From CAWKPF01 sp963851415 (GTDB taxonomy: Bacteria > Acidobacteriota > Thermoanaerobaculia > Multivoradales > Multivoraceae), in contig CAWKPF010000002.1 of NCBI GenBank assembly GCA_963851415.1, positions 2,666,001 to 2,730,000 of the forward strand: 64,000 nt of DNA. The letters run 5' to 3'. Positions 27,817-35,983 of the stretch are shown here, one piece after another. Each line of letters starts with the position of its first letter. The stretch's first letter is position 1. Below the pieces are notes generated by a model that had not been told where the DNA came from, made no database searches, and saw only the letters and a list, made by a program, of their open reading frames with translations. A program made the translations under genes and the position numbers.

Positions 27817-28779
27817 TCAATGGCGGCGTGTCCCTTTCTCGAAAGACCTCCGTGCTGCACCCCTCGAGTGCAGATCGGACAAGGCAGCCAGATGGCCGCG
27901 CAGCAGGGAGCGCAGGGCCCGAGCGCGATCGGGGCGACGGGAGAGCAGCAGGCTCAGCGACCGCCCGGTGACCAGGAGGGTGTGCAGTCCAGCCAGCCAG
28001 ATCCGATGAAGGAGCGAGGGCCAGGGCAGCAGCCGGGTGCGGGCCATCTGCTCGAGGTAGAACGGACTTCGTGCTTCGGACTCTGTGCTGGCGCCGAGAT
28101 CGTGGAGACACTCGAGAGCGGGCTCGAAACGAAGGCGCCAGCCCCGCTCGCGGAGGCGTAGACAGAAATCGAGATCCTCGTGGTAGAGAAAGAAGCGCGG
28201 GTCGAAGCCGCCGGTTTGCTGCCAGGCCTCGTCGAGTACGACCATGCACGCACCAGGGAGGAAGCTCACTTCACGGGGCCTTCGTGCGTCCTCGGGGTCT
28301 CGACTCTGACGAACCGTTCCCAGCCAGGGAACGACCGAACCGCCAGCGAACCAGAGACGCTGCTTTTGAGCGTCCAGATACTGGGGCCCCGAGGCGGCTC
28401 CCCACGGAGGCGCCAGCAGCCCGCGGGCACACTCGAGGAAGCCGGGCAAGAGCTCGACGTCATGGTTGAGAACGATCCACGCCGAGGCACGGGCCGTTCG
28501 CGCCAGAGCCTCCACGCCGCGGTTGGCCCCCGTTCCATAACCGGGATTGTCCGGACAGTCGAGCCGCTCGATCCGGGGATCGAGCGGATGCCGGGAGAGC
28601 TCGGACGAAACGGTGTTGTCGACCACGATCAGGCGGTCGCCAGCGACCAGCTGGCGCGACGCGGCATCGAGACAGCGGAGTGTCGGAGCCGGATCCCCGA
28701 AGTGAACCACGACGATGCCGAGGGTGGCGTCCTCTGGCCGGCCGCCGCCGCTCGCTTCGCGCCCGGCGATTGCGCTCAC
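27817..28779 (-). CDS. Family 2 glycosyltransferase
   Basis: A 320-residue GT-A enzyme. IVVVHFGDPAPTLRCLDA opens the nucleotide-binding fold, NHDVELLPGF carries the acidic metal site, and GGFDPRFFLYHEDLDFCLRL is the acceptor-side ED motif seen in rhamnosyltransferase-like GT2 proteins. I chose the GTG at 28779, which overlaps the upstream stop as GTGA. An earlier ATG would overlap the pyruvyl transferase gene by 130 bp. It likely adds a sugar to a cell-surface glycan on the cytoplasmic side. Confidence 0.85.
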   Translation of the reverse strand: MSAIAGREASGGGRPEDATLGIVVVHFGDPAPTLRCLDAASRQLVAGDRLIVVDNTVSSELSRHPLDPRIERLDCPDNPGYGTGANRGVEALARTARASAWIVLNHDVELLPGFLECARGLLAPPWGAASGPQYLDAQKQRLWFAGGSVVPWLGTVRQSRDPEDARRPREVSFLPGACMVVLDEAWQQTGGFDPRFFLYHEDLDFCLRLRERGWRLRFEPALECLHDLGASTESEARSPFYLEQMARTRLLPWPSLLHRIWLAGLHTLLVTGRSLSLLLSRRPDRARALRSLLRGHLAALSDLHSRGAARRSFEKGTRRH

Positions 28780-30017
28780 CAGAGCCCCTCGCAGAGCGCT
28801 CCGAAGGCGCTCCGCGTCGACGAAGAGAGCCGACTCCCCAACGCGATGCGCTCCTGCTCCGACTCTTCGAGCGCGCGTGCTGCGGCGGTGAGGATGCCGA
28901 GGCAAGGCACGGGTGCGCGCTCATCCTCACACCAGGTCTCGAGAAAGCGAGCGAGCTTGTCGACCTTACCGATCGCCACCCAGGGTACGTGGTAGGCCAT
29001 CGCGGTCAGAGTGCCATGGAGCGACGATCCAAGGAAGATCTTCGCGCCGGAGATAACGGCGACGGCGAGGAAGAGGGACCGTTCGTGAATCAAGAGTAGA
29101 TCGCGAATCTCGGGTCGCAACCGTTGCTCGAGCGCCTCGAGCGCGGTCTGATCTTCATGCCGCGCGGCCCGCCCGAGGGGAAGCAGGACGACGGCACAGT
29201 CGAGCTGGGCCGCGAGTTGGGTGACAGCTTGCGCGATCTCGACCAGGTGATCGCGCGACTGTCGCCGGTTGATCTGGAACGTGAGCCAGCCCTTGGGAAA
29301 GCGATCGCGCAGGCGCCGCAGGTGAGGCTCGAGCTCGTTCTCCGTGAGCAGCGACGGCGCATCGGAGACCAGATCGGGCGCGAGCCAGGTCTCCCCACCC
29401 ACGTCCTCGAGCGTGACGCGGTCGCGCACGCATCGAAACGAGGCCGCCATCAGATTCTCTCGCACCAGGGCTTGCGAGCGTGCTCGGAGTCGCCCTGGCG
29501 GGCCGCCGACGGCGAAGTAGGCGGTTTCGATGTGCCGCCCCCACCGAGCGGGATCATGGACCCAGGGCAGAAGAAGAGACCCCTCTCCTCGCGGGGCAGA
29601 GAGCCCGCGCCCGATGGCGTGCTCGAGCACCGCGCGAAGCAACGGGAGTTGAGCGCTCGCCTTGAGCCACCAGGCAGCCCGCGGCGACAACAGACTGGCC
29701 ATCGTGTCGATCCAGTTGGCGTTGAGGACCTCCCCGCCCGGGATCAGATGCAGAGCGGCGCCGCGCGCGCGTCGTGTGCGTGCGAACGAGGCGGTCGGGA
29801 TCGCCTCCGGAACTCCTCGGGCTCGCAGGTCCAGGCTGCGAGTCGAGACGGCTTCGATGCGTCCGTCGAATCCGGCACGGCGCAGTGCGCGCTCGGTGAC
29901 GAGAGGAAGAAGCAGGTCGCCATAGTTGTATCGGTCGAAGGCGCCGATCAGTCGGATGTGATCAGTGGGCATGAGAGTGCAATCCGATGGGCCTCGGCCG
30001 GCCAGGGTCGCTCGCAT
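28776..30017 (-). CDS. Polysaccharide pyruvyl transferase family protein
   Basis: A protein of up to 413 residues with the family's N-terminal motif FDRYNYGDLLLPLV and the C-terminal SSLHGTLTAMAYHVPWVAI motif. Members such as CsaB, WcaK and EpsI transfer pyruvate from phosphoenolpyruvate onto a sugar, usually in exopolysaccharide or cell-wall polymers. An alternative ATG at 29972 would remove 15 residues and place IRLIGAFDRYNYGD at the N-terminus, as is typical. It is coupled to the GT2 gene downstream (GTGA overlap) and follows the aminotransferase gene by about 10 bp. Confidence 0.83.
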   Translation of the reverse strand: MRATLAGRGPSDCTLMPTDHIRLIGAFDRYNYGDLLLPLVTERALRRAGFDGRIEAVSTRSLDLRARGVPEAIPTASFARTRRARGAALHLIPGGEVLNANWIDTMASLLSPRAAWWLKASAQLPLLRAVLEHAIGRGLSAPRGEGSLLLPWVHDPARWGRHIETAYFAVGGPPGRLRARSQALVRENLMAASFRCVRDRVTLEDVGGETWLAPDLVSDAPSLLTENELEPHLRRLRDRFPKGWLTFQINRRQSRDHLVEIAQAVTQLAAQLDCAVVLLPLGRAARHEDQTALEALEQRLRPEIRDLLLIHERSLFLAVAVISGAKIFLGSSLHGTLTAMAYHVPWVAIGKVDKLARFLETWCEDERAPVPCLGILTAAARALEESEQERIALGSRLSSSTRSAFGALCEGLW

Positions 30018-30026
30018 CGAGCTCGG

Positions 30027-31325
30027 TCAACTCGAGCTCCCTTCCGAGCCACGGGCGAGCAGGTGCTGGACTGCGTCGAGCGCGTGGCCGAGCTGCTCCT
30101 CGGTGATGACGAGAGGTGGCGCGATCTGGAGTACCGTTCCCTGCGCTCCTCCCGCGAGAGCGAGGACGCCGCAACGAAGAAGGCCTTGGACGAGGCGCTT
30201 GGCGCGGCCCGGATGATCCAGCTCGATACCCCAGATCAGGCCACGTCCCCTGAGCTCGACGACTCCGGTGTGACTCTCGATGTCGGACCTTCGTTGGGCG
30301 ATCTGCTTCCCCATGACCTGGGCTCGCTCTGTGAGTCGTTCCTGTTCGAGTACGTCGAGCGTCGCGAGGGCGGCCGCGCAGGCCAGGGGATGTCCCACGA
30401 AGGTGGCGGTGTGGAGCGCTTCACCTTCGGTGTGCCACGACGCCATTGTCTCGGCGTTCCCGATCACTGCTGCGATCGGCAGTCCGCCGCCCAGCGCCTT
30501 GCCACAACAGAGCAGGTCTGGAATGACACCTTCGGAGTCGACGGCGAAGCGATGACCGGTGCGTCCGAATCCGGTGAAGATCTCGTCGGCGATCCATGGG
30601 ACTCGGTGACGGGTGCAGACGTGCGCGATCTCCGCGAGCCAACCCCGAGGGGGAAGGCAGACTCCCTCGCGGCCGACGACGGGCTCGACGATCACCGCGC
30701 CATGGTCGCCCGAGCGCAGCACGCCATCCAAAGTGGCTGGAGAACAGCCGAACGGGATGCGCTCGACACGCTGGTGAAGCTGGCGGTCGAACGGCGCGCG
30801 AAAGGCACGCCTGGAGCTCACGGCAAGGGCGCCCAGGGTAGTGCCGTGGTAGCCGGGATCGAAGGCGACGATGCCGGCTCGTCCGGAGTGGAGCAGAGCT
30901 GTCTTGAGAGAGATCTCGACGGCGTCTGCTCCGGAGATCGCGAAGTACACGCGCGGGTCTCGGATCGGCGACCACTCTCCCAGTCTCTCTGCCAACTCGA
31001 CTCGGGTGGGATGGGCGTGGACGTCGCCGAGACCGTGGACGAGTCGGCTCGCCTGGTGCGCGATCGCGGCGACGACGCGAGCGTGACGATGGCCGATGGC
31101 TGCCACGCCGAATCCCGCGGTGAGGTCGACGAAGACGTTGCCATCGACGTCGAGGATGTTGGCGCCCAGCGCCTCGCTCCACAGGAGACTGGGGGCGTCG
31201 CCGACCAGGGTATTGATCCCAGGAGCCTCGGCAGCAGCCAGACGCTCGCTGTAGCGACGGGAATGCGGGCCAGGAGGCAGGGTCACGATCTCCGGCAACA
31301 GGTCGCCACGCTCGAGACGGATCAT
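30027..31325 (-). CDS. Class III PLP-dependent aminotransferase
   Basis: A 432-residue fold-type I aminotransferase. The PLP lysine is Lys276 (CCGKALGGGLP), the ring-binding Asp247 is in IADEIFTGFGRTG, and SGADAVEISLKTA and PGYHGTTLGALAVS complete the class III pattern. The class acts on omega-amino groups or sugar-linked ketones. The linked pyruvyl transferase and GT2 suggest a modified sugar or amino-alcohol for a surface polymer, but the substrate is not readable. It starts 32 bp after recR and probably shares its transcript. Confidence 0.88.
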   Translation of the reverse strand: MIRLERGDLLPEIVTLPPGPHSRRYSERLAAAEAPGINTLVGDAPSLLWSEALGANILDVDGNVFVDLTAGFGVAAIGHRHARVVAAIAHQASRLVHGLGDVHAHPTRVELAERLGEWSPIRDPRVYFAISGADAVEISLKTALLHSGRAGIVAFDPGYHGTTLGALAVSSRRAFRAPFDRQLHQRVERIPFGCSPATLDGVLRSGDHGAVIVEPVVGREGVCLPPRGWLAEIAHVCTRHRVPWIADEIFTGFGRTGHRFAVDSEGVIPDLLCCGKALGGGLPIAAVIGNAETMASWHTEGEALHTATFVGHPLACAAALATLDVLEQERLTERAQVMGKQIAQRRSDIESHTGVVELRGRGLIWGIELDHPGRAKRLVQGLLRCGVLALAGGAQGTVLQIAPPLVITEEQLGHALDAVQHLLARGSEGSSS

Positions 31326-31356
31326 CTCGTGGCTGGCTTCGCAGTGCGGGGCGATC

Positions 31357-31953
31357 TCAGATCTCCAGGCGTCCGACCAGAGACCGCGCGAGCGTCACCT
31401 CGTCGATGTACTCGAGATCTCCCCCGACGGGAAGGCCGAAGGCGAGTCGGGTGACTTTGATCGAGCGGGCGTGGAGCAGCCGGGCCAGATAGAGCGCCGT
31501 GGCCTCTCCCTCGACGTTCGGGTTGGTTGCGATTACCGCCTCTTCTACGCCATCCAGGCGCCGCAGGAGAGGGTCGATCGAGAGCTGGTCCGGGCCGATG
31601 CCGCGCTGCGGAGAGAGGGCTCCGAGAAGCACGTGGTAACGCCCACGAAACTCCCCGGTGCGCTCGATCGGGTCGATATTGAACGGTTCCTCGACGACAC
31701 AGAGTCGCGTCGGATCGCGCTGCGGATCGGTGCACAGGTGGCAGGGATCGACATCGGTGATGGCGTTGCACGTCGAACAGTAGAACAGGCGTTGCTTGAC
31801 GTCGAGAATGGCCCGCGACAACTCTTCGGCTTCGATCTTGCCGGCTCGCAGGATGTGGTGGGCCAGGCGCGACGCGGTTTTCGGTCCGATGCCCGGAAGC
31901 CGACCGAGCTCGCCGATCAGCTTCTGCAGAGGTTCCAGGGTGCTCGAAGTCAT
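31357..31953 (-). CDS. recR: Recombination protein RecR
   Basis: A 198-residue RecR of normal length. It has the N-terminal helix-hairpin-helix (RLPGIGPKTASRLAHHIL), a four-cysteine zinc finger (YCSTCNAITDVDPCHLC) and the TOPRIM domain (LCVVEEPFNIDPIERTGEFRG cut short, then ATNPNVEGEATA). It acts with RecF and RecO in loading RecA at gaps. The order dnaX-ybaB-recR is the conserved one seen across bacteria. Confidence 0.96.
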   Translation of the reverse strand: MTSSTLEPLQKLIGELGRLPGIGPKTASRLAHHILRAGKIEAEELSRAILDVKQRLFYCSTCNAITDVDPCHLCTDPQRDPTRLCVVEEPFNIDPIERTGEFRGRYHVLLGALSPQRGIGPDQLSIDPLLRRLDGVEEAVIATNPNVEGEATALYLARLLHARSIKVTRLAFGLPVGGDLEYIDEVTLARSLVGRLEI

Positions 31954-31966
31954 GCACGCGCCCGCG

Positions 31967-32269
31967 TCACCCGAGACCGGGGAGGCCTCCCAGTCCGCCG
32001 GCCATGCCGCCGAGCTTGCTCTGCAACTGCTCGTCGATCTGAGAGGCGGCCTGATTGAAGGCCGCCAGCACGAGGTCCTGGACCATCGCGGGATCTTCGG
32101 GGTCGAGAACCTCGGGGTCGATCCGCACCTCGGTCACGGTCTTGCTGCCGTCCATCTTGACGGCGACCATGCCTCCGCCGACCGAGGCCTCGACCACGAG
32201 CCCGGCCATCTGCTCCTGCATCTGGCGCTGCATCTCCTCGGCTTGCTTCATCAGCTTTCGAATATTCAT
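31967..32269 (-). CDS. ybaB: Nucleoid-associated protein YbaB/EbfC
   Basis: A 100-residue protein with the family's N-terminal helix (MNIRKLMKQAEEMQRQMQEQ), the central strands (GGGMVAVKMDGSKTVTEVRI) and a glycine/leucine-rich tail. It forms dimers that bind DNA. Its ATG overlaps the dnaX stop as ATGA (32266-32269). It precedes recR by 13 bp. Confidence 0.95.
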   Translation of the reverse strand: MNIRKLMKQAEEMQRQMQEQMAGLVVEASVGGGMVAVKMDGSKTVTEVRIDPEVLDPEDPAMVQDLVLAAFNQAASQIDEQLQSKLGGMAGGLGGLPGLG

Positions 32270-33984
32270 GTCCTCTCCTCGGGGCTCTCGGGTGACCCTC
32301 CGGTGAGGGCACTGTCGGAGTTGGTTTCGATCGAGCGCACTTCGCCGCCGAAGATCTCGAGTACGGCCTGGACCGTGGGGTGATTGGCGATTTCGGGATC
32401 GATCTCGGGGTGGGTGTCCTCGGGCTCCTGGGCAGCGATCGCCGGCTCCGAGGCCTCGGCGGCGGGCACTTCGACCTCGAGCAGCTTCCAGCGTGCCCCG
32501 GGCCCGCGGGCGATCTCGGCGGCTCGATCGAGGATCTCTCGATTGCTGTCTCGGGCGAAGGCGTCGCGCAGGAGCGTGTCGCCGGCAGGGATCGAGATCA
32601 CCATCCCGCTGCCGTTCGAGTGCAGACTCAATGCGGCATCGAGGTGGGCGGCCAGGGGTTGACGTTGACGGGCGACGTACTCGCGGAAGGCCGCTCGCGC
32701 CGCCTCCGGCGACGGTTCGTGGGTTCGCGGGGGTGGCGGCTCGGGCTCGGGTTTCGCCGACTCTTCAGTGGCGCCGGCTGCTGGTCTCGGGCTCGTCGAG
32801 GACGCCTTGGCGTGGTGGCCGCCGCTGCCCGTCGAGGAGGCGGGAGAACCGCCGGTCTGACCCGAGCCGGAGCCCTGGGCGCCGGGTGCGGGGCCGCGCG
32901 CCAGGACTCGCTCCACCTGAATGAGTCTCGGTAGCTCGGCTGCCCGAAGCCAGGCCACTTCGAGCGCCAGGACTCCGGCCTCGGAGCGCCGAACCGCGAG
33001 CTCGCTTCCCAGCAGCTGATGGAGCAGGCGGAGCAGGTTCTCGTAGCCGGCCGCGCCAGCGGTCTCCTGAAGTTGCATCGCCTGATCGGTCGGGAGGTCG
33101 ACATCCTTGGCCTGGGTGCCGAGTGCGAGGTGCAGGGCGTCTCGGCAGAACGCGAGGAACTGCGAAAAGACGGTTCGCGGATCCCACCCTTGTCCTTCCA
33201 CCTCGCCGACCACCGAGCTGACCTCGCGCGTGTCACCCGCGATCATGGCGGTGAGGAGGCGTTGGAAGAGGGCGGTATCCAGACCGCCGAGTAGACGCAC
33301 GGCATCGGCGTCTTCGATCGAGCCCGAGCCGAAGGTCGCCAGCTGGTCGAGGAGTGCGACCGAGTCGCGAACGCTCCCTTCACCGGCGCGGGTGATGAGG
33401 CGCAGGGCCGTGTCGCTGACTTCGATCGACTCGGCGTCGCTGATGCGCCGGAGGTGTTTGACCAGGATCTCGCCCGGTACACGCCGGAAGTGAAACTCCT
33501 GGCAACGCGACAAGATGGTGGCGGGAACCGCCTCGATCTCGGTGGTCGCGAAGATGAACACCAGATGGTCGGGAGGCTCCTCGACGATCTTGAGCAGTGC
33601 GTCGAATGCCTGACGAGACAGCCGGTGAATCTCGTCGATGATGACGACCTTGTAGCGTCGGCCCGCGGGCTTGTATTGCAGGCTCTCCGTCAGCTCGCGG
33701 ACCTGCTCGACCTTCGAGTAGGTGGCTGCGTCGACTTCGATGACGTCGAAGTCGGCACCGGAAGTGATGTCGGGGCCGGCCTCGGAGCCGTCATCGTTGA
33801 GCGCCTTGGCCAGGAGTCGGGCTGCGGTGGTTTTACCGACCCCGCGGATTCCGGAGAAGAGATAGGCCTGCGCCACGCGATCATCGCGCAGCGCATTCTG
33901 GAGCGCGGTAACGATCGACTCCTGGCCGATCAGCTCGGCGAAGTCCTGGGGGCGCCACTTGCGGGCGAGGACCTGGTAACTCAT
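32266..33984 (-). CDS. dnaX: DNA polymerase III subunits gamma/tau
   Basis: A 572-residue clamp-loader ATPase. Walker A is GIRGVGKTTAAR (45-53), Walker B is VVIIDEIHRLS, and the arginine-finger SRC motif is in ILSRCQEFHF. A Gly/Pro/Ser-rich linker (about 365-440) separates the clamp-loader domains from the tau C-terminal domains. The zinc-binding module that normally follows Walker A with four cysteines is missing: residues 61-80 (ALNDDGSEAGPDITSGADFD) contain no cysteine. The rest of the AAA+ core is intact, so the protein should be functional. It lies next to the SRP RNA gene, as in many bacteria. Confidence 0.95.
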   Translation of the reverse strand: MSYQVLARKWRPQDFAELIGQESIVTALQNALRDDRVAQAYLFSGIRGVGKTTAARLLAKALNDDGSEAGPDITSGADFDVIEVDAATYSKVEQVRELTESLQYKPAGRRYKVVIIDEIHRLSRQAFDALLKIVEEPPDHLVFIFATTEIEAVPATILSRCQEFHFRRVPGEILVKHLRRISDAESIEVSDTALRLITRAGEGSVRDSVALLDQLATFGSGSIEDADAVRLLGGLDTALFQRLLTAMIAGDTREVSSVVGEVEGQGWDPRTVFSQFLAFCRDALHLALGTQAKDVDLPTDQAMQLQETAGAAGYENLLRLLHQLLGSELAVRRSEAGVLALEVAWLRAAELPRLIQVERVLARGPAPGAQGSGSGQTGGSPASSTGSGGHHAKASSTSPRPAAGATEESAKPEPEPPPPRTHEPSPEAARAAFREYVARQRQPLAAHLDAALSLHSNGSGMVISIPAGDTLLRDAFARDSNREILDRAAEIARGPGARWKLLEVEVPAAEASEPAIAAQEPEDTHPEIDPEIANHPTVQAVLEIFGGEVRSIETNSDSALTGGSPESPEERT

Positions 33985-34006
33985 GTCGCCTTGCGAGAGC
34001 GGTCTA

Positions 34007-34115
34007 CGAAGGGCTCCGGCGGAACTGCGGCACTCGGTGCGTGCACCTTATCGCTGCTCCCTTCCGGGCCTGACGAGGTTCGGAGACGACCGATGCACAG
34101 GGCCCGAACCCTTCG
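34007..34115 (-). ncRNA. ffs: Signal recognition particle RNA (4.5S type)
   Basis: The minus strand carries the diagnostic domain IV core GTCAGGCCCGGAAGGGAGCAGC (two overlapping words, GTCAGGCCCGG and GGAAGGGAGCAGC). The 5' CGAAGGG (34115-34109) pairs with the 3' CCCTTCG (34013-34007), closing a single 109-nt hairpin typical of the small Gram-negative SRP RNA. The position between tadA and dnaX matches the arrangement in B. subtilis and many others. It binds Ffh. Exact ends are estimated from the closing stem. Confidence 0.93.
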
Positions 34116-34141
34116 TGGATCGCTCGCGCGGGTAGACCGTC

Positions 34142-34170
34142 ATCGTACGGAGCCTGGGGCCCGTTGTAAA
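34142..34170 (-). promoter_or_regulatory. Candidate promoter of the SRP RNA gene
   Basis: On the minus strand TTTACA (34170-34165) and TACGAT (34147-34142) are 17 bp apart, matching five and four of six consensus positions. Initiation would fall about 20 nt before the predicted mature 5' end, so a short leader would be processed. The -35 overlaps that of the divergent tadA promoter. Confidence 0.5.
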
Positions 34171-34192
34171 GGTCTGTGGGGATCGCTACAAT
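34164..34192 (+). promoter_or_regulatory. Candidate promoter of tadA and the tRNA-Ser pair
   Basis: TTGTAA (34164-34169) and TACAAT (34187-34192) have an exact 17-bp spacer. The -10 matches five of six positions. It lies 54 bp before the tadA start. Its -35 shares six bases with the -35 of the opposite promoter for the SRP RNA. Confidence 0.6.
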
Positions 34193-34245
34193 CCGCCGGT
34201 CGGGCGTCTCGACCTCTGGGTGTGCTCGAGCTTCTGGGTCAACCA

Positions 34246-34719
34246 ATGGAAGACGAGGCGTGGATGCGGGAGGCGATCGCGGAGGCCAGGAAGGCCGAAG
34301 CGATCGGCGAGGTACCGGTAGGAGCGGTGATCGTCCACCAGGAACGGATCATCGCCCGGGCCCACAACCTGCGGGAAAGCACGCAGGATCCGCTGGCTCA
34401 CGCGGAAGCTTTGGCGCTTCGAGAGGCTGCCCGACAGCGGTCTGGTTGGCGACTCGATGGGTGCACGATCTTCGTGACCCTGGAGCCTTGCCCGATGTGT
34501 GCGGGGGCCCTGGTCAACAGCCGGATCGATCGACTGGTTTTCGGTGCCTGGGATCCGAAGGCCGGTTATTGCGGCTCGCTCGAGAACCTTCTCGCGGATT
34601 CACGGCTCAATCACAGGGTCGAGATTCGTGAGGGAGTGCTCGAGAGAGAATGTGCCGAGATCCTGAAAGCGTTCTTCTCGCGCTTGCGCGAGGCCCGGGA
34701 CGGCGGCACGGCTCTTTGA
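34246..34719 (+). CDS. tadA: tRNA adenosine(34) deaminase
   Basis: A 157-residue deaminase that makes inosine at the wobble position of tRNA-Arg(ACG). The zinc site and catalytic residue are His52 and Glu54 (AHAEAL) and Cys82/Cys85 (EPCPMCAGAL). GEVPVGAVIV and the C-terminal helix fit TadA rather than cytidine deaminase. The ATG at 34246 gives the standard N-terminus. The open frame extends much further upstream but crosses the SRP RNA gene on the other strand. Two tRNA-Ser genes follow within 160 bp. Confidence 0.95.
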   Translation: MEDEAWMREAIAEARKAEAIGEVPVGAVIVHQERIIARAHNLRESTQDPLAHAEALALREAARQRSGWRLDGCTIFVTLEPCPMCAGALVNSRIDRLVFGAWDPKAGYCGSLENLLADSRLNHRVEIREGVLERECAEILKAFFSRLREARDGGTAL

Positions 34720-34738
34720 AGAACTGGTTTGGAAGGTA

Positions 34739-34829
<91 letters not shown>

Positions 34830-34876
34830 ACCTCCACACCGCAGCAGTGAGCTGGAAAAGCGGAGTCGAGAATCAT

Positions 34877-34967
<91 letters not shown>

Positions 34968-35042
34968 CTCGCTCGGTTCTTCTGTCCGGGGGGCGGCCCC
35001 TGCTCGCTAGCCCGATTCCTGCGAGGGTGAGCCCTCGAGCCC

Positions 35043-35072
35043 TTGACGGGTGCTAAGATGAGAGGCTATCCT
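35043..35072 (+). promoter_or_regulatory. Candidate promoter of the rpmH operon
   Basis: TTGACG (35043-35048) and TATCCT (35067-35072) are 18 bp apart. The -35 matches five of six positions and the -10 four. It lies about 130 bp before rpmH, in a 236-bp gap after the second tRNA-Ser in which no gene was found. Confidence 0.4.
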
Positions 35073-35202
35073 CCGGCGTTCGCCGCGCCAGCGTCGCTGT
35101 CCTGTTTTCGCTTGCTCTGAGAAGAGTGATGCGTAATCCACTCCAGGGATGACGGCCCCGCGGAATGACGCGAGTTGAACCCAGTTTTCGAGGACACGAA
35201 TC

Positions 35203-35337
35203 GTGAAACGTACATATCAGCCGAACAATCGGCGCCGCAAGAAGAAGCACGGCTTCCGGTCGCGCATGAAGACCCGGCACGGCCGTGCTGTCTTGTCGCG
35301 ACGCCGTCGCAAGGGCCGCAAGCGCCTCGCCGTTTGA
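35203..35337 (+). CDS. rpmH: 50S ribosomal protein L34
   Basis: A 44-residue basic protein, MKRTYQPNNRRRKKKHGFRS at the N-terminus and ending RRRRKGRKRLAV, the standard L34 sequence. It starts with GTG. The stop TGA overlaps the rnpA ATG (TGATG at 35335-35339). The gene heads the conserved rpmH-rnpA-yidD-yidC-jag operon. Confidence 0.97.
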   Translation: MKRTYQPNNRRRKKKHGFRSRMKTRHGRAVLSRRRRKGRKRLAV

Positions 35338-35744
35338 TGCCGGTGAGCGGTCCGGGCGATTTCGGACCCGAGCCCTGCCTACGACCGGATCCTGACGAGC
35401 GTCTGCGACCCAAAGAGCGACTGACCCGTCGCGCGGAGTATCAGTCTTGTTATCGCCATGGCCGCCGGCGACACGGTCGCTACCTGACCGTGTTCGTCCA
35501 GCCCAACGAGGTCGGTACGGCACGGCTCGGGATCACTGCGAGCCGCAAGGTCGGAAAGGCGATCGTGCGCCAACGGCTCCGCCGCCGCGTCCGAGAGATC
35601 TTTCGTCGCTCCCCGCAGCGCTCCGCCCTGCCTGCCCTCGACTACGTCGTGCACTTGAAGCCGAGTGCAGCCGAGGCGGAGTTCGCAGAGCTGCAAAGAG
35701 AGCTGACACGTTTGCTGGTGAGTCGGCCGAGGAGACGCAGGTGA
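35337..35744 (+). CDS. rnpA: Ribonuclease P protein component
   Basis: A 135-residue basic protein that helps RNase P RNA mature tRNA 5' ends. The family motif appears as RQRLRRRVREIFR (the RNR motif region), after LGITASRKVGKAIV. About 25 residues at the N-terminus are extra compared with short homologues. The ATG at 35337 overlaps the rpmH stop by one base. The stop overlaps the yidD start as GTGA. Confidence 0.95.
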   Translation: MPVSGPGDFGPEPCLRPDPDERLRPKERLTRRAEYQSCYRHGRRRHGRYLTVFVQPNEVGTARLGITASRKVGKAIVRQRLRRRVREIFRRSPQRSALPALDYVVHLKPSAAEAEFAELQRELTRLLVSRPRRRR

Positions 35745-35947
35745 AGCGATTGGTGTCGAGTCTGTTGCGTGCCTACAAACGCTGGCTCTCGCCCCTGCTG
35801 CCGCCGAGCTGTCGCTACGCTCCGACCTGCTCCGAGTACGCTCTTTTGGCGGTAGATCGGTACGGGACGGCGCGCGGTCTGTGGCTGGCGGTGAAACGGG
35901 TCTCGCGGTGCCATCCGCTGTCGCCCGGAGGGGTCGACCTGCCATGA
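35741..35947 (+). CDS. yidD: Membrane protein insertion efficiency factor YidD
   Basis: A 68-residue protein with the family core SLLRAYKRWLSPLLPPSCRY, PTCSEYALLAVDRYG and a C-terminal RCHPLSPGGVDLP. It begins at the GTG that overlaps the rnpA stop. An amphipathic helix is thought to place it at the inner membrane, where it aids YidC. A second, longer YidD occurs at 58168-58530. Confidence 0.95.
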   Translation: MKRLVSSLLRAYKRWLSPLLPPSCRYAPTCSEYALLAVDRYGTARGLWLAVKRVSRCHPLSPGGVDLP

Positions 35948-35983
35948 GCCGGGCCGTGGGAGCTGGAACCAGAGGAACCTCTC

